In this document: positions 57,480 through 64,000 of the stretch, piece by piece
Layout of the letters: every line of letters starts with the position of its first letter
Numbering within the stretch: the stretch's first letter is position 1
Origin: Anabaena azotica FACHB-119
GTDB taxonomy: Bacteria; Cyanobacteriota; Cyanobacteriia; Cyanobacteriales; Nostocaceae
DNA length: 64,000 bases
Reading direction: 5' to 3'
Assembly: GCF_014697625.1 (NCBI RefSeq)
Contig: NZ_JACJSG010000036.1
Span: 23,864 to 87,863, forward strand
Position numbers and translations under genes: made by a program
The notes under the pieces: generated by a model
The model's input: only the letters and a program-made list of their open reading frames with translations
What the model was told of the DNA's origin: nothing
The model's database searches: none

Positions 57480-57655
57480 GTAGGGGCGGGTTGATTGAGA
57501 AATTCATTGCGAAAACAGATATATCCGTTAAACCCGCCCGTACTTAGATACGAACATGAAATACCGCAGCAATTAGTGGAAGACGTTAGTGCGCTGTTAC
57601 ACCACAGCATAAGCCGTCAGGACTGATAACTGATAACTGATAACTGATAACTGAT
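57480..57655. repeat. GTAGGGGCGGGTT inverted repeat and GATAACT heptamers
   Basis: GTAGGGGCGGGTT...AACCCGCCCGTAC at 57480-57543 forms a hairpin element related to one inside 59576-59760. GATAACT units at 57624-57654 end next to the cysE stop. No gene seen. Confidence 0.72.
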
Positions 57656-58417
57656 TTAAATTCCTGCACCATCTAGAAATTCTTGAATTGCCTTATCCCT
57701 GAGATTGCACCATTGGGAATCATGAGATATTTGTTCTTCTAAGGAAGTTGCAGCTACTAAAGCCGGAGACTTGGAAACGGACTGTTTATCTTGTAAGGCT
57801 TGTATTTGTAGTTCAAGTACTTCAATGCGGTCAACCAAGGCACGAATTACTTGAGCTTCGGAATCTGGTAAATTGTTATGTTCCAGGGGGTCAACTTTAG
57901 CACCGGAACGATAAACAATCCGTCCAGGGATACCGACAACTGTACAGTTAGAGGGTACATCTCTGAGTACAACTGACCCAGCACCAATACGGACGTTGTT
58001 GCCAACTTGAATATTGCCCAGTACCTTCGCACCAGCACCAACAACAACATTTTCGCCTAAAGTGGGGTGACGTTTGCCGCTTTCTTTACCTGTTCCCCCA
58101 AGGGTGACACCTTGGTAAATTAGGGCGTAATCTCCGACGATCGCAGTTTCACCAATTACTACCCCCATCCCGTGGTCGATAAACACGCCTTGCCCAATTG
58201 TTGCACCAGGATGGATTTCAATTCCTGTCAAAAACCGAGCAATGTGGGAAATCAGGCGGGGAATAAAGGGCATTCCCACAAGATGCAGCCAGTTAGCTAC
58301 CCGATAGAATAATAGGGCTTGCAAACCAGGGTAACAAAACAAGACCTCCAGCAGGTTACGGGCAGCTGGGTCACGTTCAAATATGATACGAAAGTCAGCA
58401 CGCAGTGTAGATAGCAC
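57656..58417 (-). CDS. cysE: Serine O-acetyltransferase
   Basis: About 253 residues from GTG 58417 (LSTLRADFRIIFERDPAARN), with GAGGG nine bases upstream; the frame extends eight codons further to GTG 58441. CysE acetylates L-serine in cysteine synthesis. The left-handed hexapeptide repeat domain (about 60-170) contains IDHGMGVVIGETAIVGD and GVTLGGTGKESGKRHP, the active-site blocks. The C-terminal extension (about 180-253, EVLELQIQALQDKQ) may be coiled-coil and may bind cysteine synthase. Confidence 0.93.
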   Translation of the reverse strand: MLSTLRADFRIIFERDPAARNLLEVLFCYPGLQALLFYRVANWLHLVGMPFIPRLISHIARFLTGIEIHPGATIGQGVFIDHGMGVVIGETAIVGDYALIYQGVTLGGTGKESGKRHPTLGENVVVGAGAKVLGNIQVGNNVRIGAGSVVLRDVPSNCTVVGIPGRIVYRSGAKVDPLEHNNLPDSEAQVIRALVDRIEVLELQIQALQDKQSVSKSPALVAATSLEEQISHDSQWCNLRDKAIQEFLDGAGI

Positions 58418-58620
58418 GAGATAGCACCCTCGGTAAAGCACAACAAGCTACCTTCTGATCATATCGCTCATGATGTTAGTTATTATGCAGAAAAAAATTC
58501 TTCTTTCTGCAACCAGATTTTATAGTAGGGAACAGGGGACAGGTGATAGGTGACAGGCTGGAAATAGGCTTTTTATGACTTAATCCATGTCTTAAAGTAG
58601 GTGGCGACTGTTATAACTGG

Positions 58621-59112
58621 TTAATTTTCTTGGACTGTTAAGGTGTAGTTGCGCTTGACACCAGAATTAAATGTGGCTATCCAAACTTGGTAAGTACCTT
58701 TTTTCCAGTTGCGGTCATCGATGCTAGCGTCTTTGCTCTTTCCCGTATCATCGCCACAACGAATTGTATTATCATCTGGCCCTTTAATTAATAAGGTAGT
58801 ATCAGTCCCACCACTATTAACTTGTAATTTCAGCCGAGGAAAGTCTTTTTCTAAAATCATGATGTGGTCTGGCTTGGGATCAGCAAAGCCGATGCAAGGT
58901 TTTTGATCGCGATCGCGGTTACTAATGGCAGACAATGAATAACCACCACCTGTATAACCGGAAACTTTCCCCTCTGCTGGCGCAAACCCTGGTGATAAGT
59001 TAAGTGTGGCAAAATTAGCTGTCTGTGCAATTACAGGTGTAGTCATTACAGTTGTAGCTATAGCCAAAATCCAACCGCCTCGAAAATGAAGTCGGGGGCG
59101 ACAATCCTTCAT
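58621..59112 (-). CDS. Secreted protein of unknown function
   Basis: A 163-residue protein with a signal peptide (about 1-30, cleavage likely after VIAQ or TANFA). The mature part is Gly/Asp rich and contains LLIKGPDDNTIRCGDD and GTYQVWIATFNSGVKRNYTLTVQ, a pattern like bacterial pre-peptidase C-terminal (PPC) beta-sandwich domains. Periplasmic or extracellular. No protease domain is attached. Confidence 0.68.
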   Translation of the reverse strand: MKDCRPRLHFRGGWILAIATTVMTTPVIAQTANFATLNLSPGFAPAEGKVSGYTGGGYSLSAISNRDRDQKPCIGFADPKPDHIMILEKDFPRLKLQVNSGGTDTTLLIKGPDDNTIRCGDDTGKSKDASIDDRNWKKGTYQVWIATFNSGVKRNYTLTVQEN

Positions 59113-59466
59113 AGCAGCCCTCCAACAGGCTCTAATATTAATTTGGTAATGTTATATACATATTCTAATTACAAGTTTTAGTAAAAAAGCAACAATATGT
59201 AGCACTTGCCAATTTGTCACAAGTTATGTATTTCTAATTAATTTGCTTTAACTCTTTCTTAAGAAAAAGTTCATATTTTTACAGTATCTTCATCGTTACT
59301 GCTCAATTACATTATGTAAAAACTGATATCCTAATGCTATATATTTGATTGACACAGCATAGCAATAAAGTAGAGACATCAGGCTTTTAGCCATCGATTT
59401 CTTCTGCTTCATCAATGGGAAAATTAGGGAATAATACCCAGTTTTAGCGTTAAAAAGTAAACTAGT
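59113..59466. other. AT-rich spacer
   Basis: About 350 bp with no recognised gene or repeat. It carries the leader of the secreted-protein gene; a 60-codon minus-strand frame here has no homology I can see. Confidence 0.45.
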
Positions 59467-59833
59467 CAGACTTTTCACGTCATGTGGAAAAGTTAACGCT
59501 CCTACCTAACCCCCCAGCCCCCTTTCCTACAAGGCTATGGGCAGGGTGGTTTCATACAGAAAAAGAAAAATTTATAAGTTACGTCTAATGTGAATTAAAA
59601 TCTTGTAATTGGATAGACATTTGTAGGGGCGGGTTAATCAAATATCATCAACAATTAACGATGATCCCGGTGAACCCGCCCCTAGCGAGTCTCATTAGCT
59701 CCCCGCATAGGCTATTGTTTGGATAATAAAGGTTTTTCTAATTCACATCAGGCGTAAGTTCTGATTTCTGGTGTTGTAGCAACTGGCGTGAGAGGAATGA
59801 AAGTGGGGTTTTTCAGAGCCGGTGAAAAGTCAG
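59467..59833. repeat. CTTTTCACG-type miniature element, copy 3, with nested element
   Basis: Ends AGACTTTTCACG and GGTGAAAAGTCAG, flanked by the direct repeat AAACTAGT (59459-59466 and 59834-59841). It is enlarged to 367 bp by a second element at 59576-59760. Confidence 0.8.
59576..59760. repeat. Nested element with ACGTCTAATGTGAATTA ends
   Basis: About 185 bp with imperfect 22-bp terminal inverted repeats (AAGTTACGTCTAATGTGAAT and the complement of AACTTACGCCTGATGTGAAT). Its centre is a GTAGGGGCGGGTTAA...TGAACCCGCCCCTA hairpin like 57480-57543, possibly a third nesting level. Confidence 0.72.
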
Positions 59834-59862
59834 AAACTAGTAAATCAAGCCAAACTCAAAAA

Positions 59863-60606
59863 TTAATTATTAATTAATATTTCAACCAGAAGTTCAGGAC
59901 AAGACAAATGTGGGCAATGTCCAGAAGGTAGTTCAATTGCATCGACTTCTAAGCGCTTGCTGGCGGCGTAGTGTGACCATGTAGGGGATATGATGCGGTC
60001 ATTGGTACAAACAATATATTTACGCTCAACCTTGGGCAAAACTTTTAAAGGGTTGGTTTCAAACATATAGCCAATAAACTGTTGCGAACGACTTTTGGAG
60101 ATTGCCCACTCTGCTATATCTGCCTGACAATCATGATAGAAAAAATCCATTAATACTGTTGGGTTTGAATAATCTTTCCCGATAGAAGCGGGTTCATACA
60201 TATTAGGTTCATCATAGAACCGTTCGAGATGAATCGGGTCTTTTAGCTGGTAATTAAATGATTTGATTGTTTCAGGATCAAGATGATGAGACATTTGGTC
60301 AAATGTACTAACACCAGGATAAGGAAGCAGCGCACCGATAAACACTAGTTGACGCACTTTTACCGCTTCTGCAACTAGGGGAATTATAGTACCAGCCATT
60401 GAGTGACCAACTAACACAATATCATCATCAGTTTTTGGTAGTGCTTGAATTACTACGTCTGCCATTTGAGATAAAGTAGCAGACGCATCTTCAATTGGCA
60501 AATCCATTGCTACGGTTTTGTGACCATGTGCTTCTAAGTGGGGAATTAGCAAATCCCAACACCAAGTACCTTGAAAAGCACCATGAACTAGACAAAAAAT
60601 ACTCAT
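59863..60606 (-). CDS. Alpha/beta hydrolase (methylesterase/hydroxynitrile-lyase-like)
   Basis: A 247-residue esterase-like alpha/beta hydrolase. Oxyanion segment FCLVHGAFQGTWCW, nucleophile elbow LVGHSMAGT, acid CTNDRII, and catalytic His in PSGHCPHLS. Overall arrangement resembles the plant methylesterase (MES)/salicylate-binding and hydroxynitrile-lyase group found in some bacteria. Cytoplasmic; substrate unknown. Confidence 0.85.
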   Translation of the reverse strand: MSIFCLVHGAFQGTWCWDLLIPHLEAHGHKTVAMDLPIEDASATLSQMADVVIQALPKTDDDIVLVGHSMAGTIIPLVAEAVKVRQLVFIGALLPYPGVSTFDQMSHHLDPETIKSFNYQLKDPIHLERFYDEPNMYEPASIGKDYSNPTVLMDFFYHDCQADIAEWAISKSRSQQFIGYMFETNPLKVLPKVERKYIVCTNDRIISPTWSHYAASKRLEVDAIELPSGHCPHLSCPELLVEILINN

Positions 60607-60763
60607 ATCAGTTTAATTAGTGAGTTTGACCAGGATGCGTTAAGAAAACATTTGCGAGAACCTGTAATAAAGAATATTGTTTTTGCTAGCATATCCACAA
60701 CGGGAACCTAGACTATTGACAGTTGCGATCGCGCTATTCATTTTTCGGGAAAAATTCGGCACA

Positions 60764-61849
60764 ATGGTAATCACCAGCCATAAATCATCCCCAACAGTGA
60801 ACGCCTCTACTACTAGCAACTTCGCTCAAACCCAGTCACGCAAAGCAGATCATATCCGCATCTGCCTAGAAGAAGATGTGCAATTCCGCGAAACTACCAA
60901 CGGACTAGAACGCTATCGCTTTACTCATTGTTGCTTACCAGAAATAGACCGCAACGATATTGACACCAGCACCACTTTTTTAGGTAAAAAACTTGGCGCT
61001 CCTTTGTTAATCTCTTCCATGACTGGGGGAACTGAACAGGCGGGAATGATTAACCGCCGTTTAGCTGAACTCGCTCAACAATATCAATTTGCTATGGGTG
61101 TGGGTTCCCAACGGGTGGCGGTAGAAAAACCCCAGGTGGCTAAAACTTTTGCTATTCGTCAGTATGCCCCCGATGTGTTGCTATTCGCTAATGTGGGTGC
61201 GGTACAACTTAATTACACCTATGGCTTAGATGAATGTCTGCAAATCATCGATATGCTAGAGGCGGATGCTTTGATTTTGCATATCAACCCCCTGCAAGAA
61301 TGTATTCAACCAAGGGGCGATGTCAATTTCCGGGGTTTGCTTGACAAAATAGCAGAATTATGTAGTAAGTTATCAGTGCCAGTGATTGCTAAAGAAGTGG
61401 GTAATGGGATTTCTGGCGCAATGGCGGAAAAATTAATTGCGGCGGGAGTACAAGCCATTGATGTAGCTGGTGCGGGTGGTACTTCTTGGGCAAAGGTAGA
61501 AGGGGAACGAGCAGAAAACGCCATACAACGACGATTAGGTAGAACCTTTGCAGATTGGGGAATACCCACAGCCGATTGTATTACAAGTGTGAGAGCGATC
61601 GCACCTGATATTCCCTTAATCGCTTCCGGTGGCTTGCGTGATGGACTCGAAGTCGCCAAAGCGATCGCTTTAGGAGCAGATATCGCTGGTTTAGCTTTGC
61701 CCTTCCTCCAAGCCGCCATAGAATCAGAAATCGCCTTGCAAGAGTTAGCCCAAGTGCTGATTGCCGAAATCACCACAGTATTATTTTGCACTGGCAACGC
61801 TACTTTACATCAGTTAAAACACGCTAACAGCTTACAGCGCATACAATAG
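60764..61849 (+). CDS. fni: Isopentenyl-diphosphate delta-isomerase, type 2 (FMN)
   Basis: A 361-residue type II IPP isomerase interconverting IPP and DMAPP for carotenoid, chlorophyll and quinone tails; needs FMN and NAD(P)H. Blocks include RKADHIRICLEEDVQF, LLISSMTGGTEQAGMINRRL, MGVGSQRVAVEKP, HINPLQECIQPRGD, AKEVGNGIS and IASGGLRDGLEVAKAIALGAD. ATG 60764 gives the normal length; the frame extends 29 codons further without similarity. The preceding spacer has a HIP1 site. Confidence 0.95.
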   Translation: MVITSHKSSPTVNASTTSNFAQTQSRKADHIRICLEEDVQFRETTNGLERYRFTHCCLPEIDRNDIDTSTTFLGKKLGAPLLISSMTGGTEQAGMINRRLAELAQQYQFAMGVGSQRVAVEKPQVAKTFAIRQYAPDVLLFANVGAVQLNYTYGLDECLQIIDMLEADALILHINPLQECIQPRGDVNFRGLLDKIAELCSKLSVPVIAKEVGNGISGAMAEKLIAAGVQAIDVAGAGGTSWAKVEGERAENAIQRRLGRTFADWGIPTADCITSVRAIAPDIPLIASGGLRDGLEVAKAIALGADIAGLALPFLQAAIESEIALQELAQVLIAEITTVLFCTGNATLHQLKHANSLQRIQ

Positions 61850-61857
61850 ATTTTATT

Positions 61858-62006
61858 AGGGGACAGGGGACAGGTGACAGTTGACAGTTGTCAGTTGTCA
61901 GTTGTCAGTTGACAGTTGTCGGTTGTCAGTTGTCAGTTGACAGTTGACTATGGACTATGGACTAATGACTAATGACTAATGACTAATGACTAATAACTAA
62001 TAACTA
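61858..62006. repeat. Heptamer arrays running into the sppA start codon
   Basis: GACAGGT, GTTGTCA, TATGGAC and ACTAATG/ACTAATA units. The last ACTAATG unit provides the sppA initiation codon. No ribosome-binding site is visible. Confidence 0.9.
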
Positions 62007-63836
62007 ATGAATAACTTTCTTAAACAAACTCTTGCTAGCTTACTAGGCACTTTATTCGGACTATTTATATTCGCTGGTGTTGGGACTACAGGACTTTTAT
62101 TATTGTTATTTGCTGCTGCTAGTTCTAGTAGTTCAGGGCCAGTAGTAAAAGATAAATCAGTGTTGGTGTTTGACTTGTCGATGAACATCAGCGAAAGAGA
62201 ACTGGGTGCTGGTGAAGAATTACAAAATAGACTCTCAGGTGTGACACAAGATCGGATGACACTCCGCAGCGTGCTTGATAGTTTAGAGAAAGCAAAACTG
62301 GATAAGCGTATTGTCGCTATTTACCTAGATGGTACTCGTGGGGGTAATAATCTGGGTTTTGCTTCAATGAAAGAAATTCGCAAAGCTTTAGAAGAGTTTC
62401 GTAAATCAGGTAAGAAGATATTCGCCTATGGTGTAGGTTGGGACGAGCGGGATTATTATCTGAGTTCAGTAGCGGATACCGTTGCACTGAATCCTTTGGG
62501 TGACTTAGAAATTAACGGTTTGAGTAGCCAACCGATGTTCTTAGCGGGAGCATTGCAAAAGTACGGTATTGGTGTACAAGTTGTGCGAGTTGGGAAATTT
62601 AAGGGTGCAGTCGAACCGTTAGTGTTAGACAAGCTGAGTCCAGAAAACCGTGAACAAACCCAGAAATTATTGAATGATGTTTGGAGTGATTGGCGTAGTA
62701 CAGTTGGTAATAGTCGGAAAATTGAGCCACAAAAACTGCAAGCGATCGCCGATAATCAACCATTCCTAGAAGCGACAGCAGCCAAAACCAACGGCTTAGT
62801 AGATCAAGTAGTATACAACGACCAAATAGTTGCTGACTTAAAAAAAATCACAGATAGCGATAAAGACGATAAGACATTTAAACAGATTAACCTGCGGCGA
62901 TACGCTCAAGTACCAGGTAAACCATTGGGTGTAGAAAGAGACTCAAAAAATAAAATTGCTGTGGTTTATGCTGAAGGTGATATCGTCAATGGTCAAGGTG
63001 AAGATGGACAAATAGGTGGCGATCGCTTTGCCCGGATCTTTAATACAATCAGGCAAGATAAAAACGTCAAAGCAGTTGTTTTGCGAATTAATAGTCCTGG
63101 TGGTAGCGCCACAGCATCAGAAATCATGCAGCGCGAAATCCGCCTAACTCGTCAAAGCAAACCCGTGATTGTATCTATGGGTGATTATGCTGCTTCCGGT
63201 GGTTACTGGATAGCCAGCGACTCTAATCGAATTTTCGCTGAACCCAACACAATTACAGGTTCTATCGGTGTATTTGGTGTGTTATTTAACGGGCAGAAAC
63301 TAGCAAATGATAATGGTATCACCTGGGATGCTGTCAAAACCGCACGTTATGCAGATAGTCAAACCGTAGCGCGTCCCAAATCTCCCCAAGAAATAGCAAT
63401 TTATCAGCGCAGTGTTGACCGCATTTACAATATGTTTATCAACAAAGTTGCTCAAGGGCGCAAATTACCCACACAAAAAGTTGCAGAAATTGCCCAAGGA
63501 AGAGTTTGGTCTGGTATGGCTGCAAAGCAAATTGGTTTAGTTGATGAGATTGGCGGCTTGAATGCGGCTGTAGAATATGCAGCTAAAGAAGCGAAGCTAG
63601 GTAAAGATTGGGAATTAAAAGATTATCCCAGAGAAACCTCTTTTGAAGAGCGCTTTTTTGGCGGAGCAGTTGAAGATATTAGTACCACTTTAGGGATTGA
63701 GAAGTTAGTCAATAAACCAACTGATCCATTAACAACTGAATTACAAAAATTGCAAAAAGAATTTGCGATTTTGCAGAACATGAACGACCCCCAAGGTGTG
63801 TATGCGCGGTTGCCTTTTAACTTGAAGATTGAGTAA
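62007..63836 (+). CDS. sppA: Signal peptide peptidase SppA, 67K type
   Basis: A 609-residue membrane-bound serine/lysine protease (family S49) with an N-terminal transmembrane segment (about 14-37). Two tandem S49 domains: the first contributes the catalytic Lys region VRVGKFKGAVEPLV, the second the nucleophilic Ser in GDYAASGGYWIASD. Degrades cleaved signal peptides; in cyanobacteria SppA1 is also linked to antenna trimming under strong light. Length is normal (about 600-620). Confidence 0.95.
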   Translation: MNNFLKQTLASLLGTLFGLFIFAGVGTTGLLLLLFAAASSSSSGPVVKDKSVLVFDLSMNISERELGAGEELQNRLSGVTQDRMTLRSVLDSLEKAKLDKRIVAIYLDGTRGGNNLGFASMKEIRKALEEFRKSGKKIFAYGVGWDERDYYLSSVADTVALNPLGDLEINGLSSQPMFLAGALQKYGIGVQVVRVGKFKGAVEPLVLDKLSPENREQTQKLLNDVWSDWRSTVGNSRKIEPQKLQAIADNQPFLEATAAKTNGLVDQVVYNDQIVADLKKITDSDKDDKTFKQINLRRYAQVPGKPLGVERDSKNKIAVVYAEGDIVNGQGEDGQIGGDRFARIFNTIRQDKNVKAVVLRINSPGGSATASEIMQREIRLTRQSKPVIVSMGDYAASGGYWIASDSNRIFAEPNTITGSIGVFGVLFNGQKLANDNGITWDAVKTARYADSQTVARPKSPQEIAIYQRSVDRIYNMFINKVAQGRKLPTQKVAEIAQGRVWSGMAAKQIGLVDEIGGLNAAVEYAAKEAKLGKDWELKDYPRETSFEERFFGGAVEDISTTLGIEKLVNKPTDPLTTELQKLQKEFAILQNMNDPQGVYARLPFNLKIE

Positions 63837-64000
63837 CTATATGACTAGTAGGGTGGGCAATGCCCACCAACCAATTGATAATAATAACCCTCTTCTGTCA
63901 CTTTCCGAAATAAGCAAGTAGTAAATAACTGAAATTAGCCAGAAGAGAAAAAAGGTTTAAATTGGTTCATGGTAGAAATTAGGTGATTAAATCCAAGCAA
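63837..64000. other. Downstream flank of sppA
   Basis: Contains GGGTGGGCAATGCCCACC (about 63851-63868), a hairpin like the one after the GH13 gene that may be a terminator. The rest is AT-rich with no gene seen up to the window edge. Confidence 0.5.

Overview
The window looks like a chromosomal segment of a filamentous, probably heterocyst-forming cyanobacterium of the Nostoc/Anabaena group. The evidence is psbK and psbM (photosystem II), BchE, CphA2/CphB (cyanophycin) and a TxlA-type thioredoxin, many HIP1 octamers (GCGATCGC), and many short tandem heptamer arrays and small inverted-repeat elements between genes. These repeats are typical of that group. No species name can be derived from the sequence alone. 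I saw no rRNA, tRNA, CRISPR array or intact transposase gene.

Layout. 0.1-6.1 kb: ureC, two radical-SAM genes, and a two-gene unit encoding a DUF4157 (HELTH) protein with a papain-like C-terminus plus a small lipoprotein. 6.4-11.3 kb: one very large hybrid histidine kinase. 12-23 kb: carbohydrate metabolism, with a HAD phosphatase, NagB, a GH65 phosphorylase fused to beta-phosphoglucomutase, and sucrose synthase. An Rrf2 regulator and a membrane glycosyltransferase-like protein lie among them. 23-29 kb: tgt, psbK, a 2Fe-2S ferredoxin, psbM and a tandem universal stress protein. 30-36 kb: an M3 oligopeptidase, a GNAT protein, acylphosphatase, DUF1823 and a GH13 enzyme. 36.5-41.3 kb: DAHP synthase, CphA2-type ATP-grasp enzyme and cyanophycinase. 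41.6-51.8 kb: TxlA, NIL/ferredoxin, DUF3616, CHAD, BchE, D-Ala-D-Ala ligase and an acyltransferase. 51.8-56.5 kb: the B12-dependent ribonucleotide reductase gene nrdJ, interrupted twice. 56.8-63.8 kb: PPOX flavoprotein, CysE, a secreted protein, an alpha/beta hydrolase, type II IPP isomerase and SppA.

The most striking locus is nrdJ. Its reading frame carries a 394-residue intein with a LAGLIDADG nuclease. Just after the active-site NPCG motif it is also broken by a 1156-bp element that behaves like a group I intron. The intron encodes a PD-(D/E)XK homing endonuclease with NUMOD3-like and zinc-finger parts. Removing both restores a continuous class II reductase of about 765 residues.

The second theme is repeats. 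At least five families of miniature inverted-repeat elements are present, several with visible target duplications and several nested in one another. Short tandem repeats sit at gene edges, where they supply start or stop codons (sppA, an acyltransferase, susA, ddl, nrdJ). They also sit inside reading frames: the kinase ATPase domain, the GH65-PGM linker and probably BchE. Repeat spread seems to have shaped both gene boundaries and proteins here.
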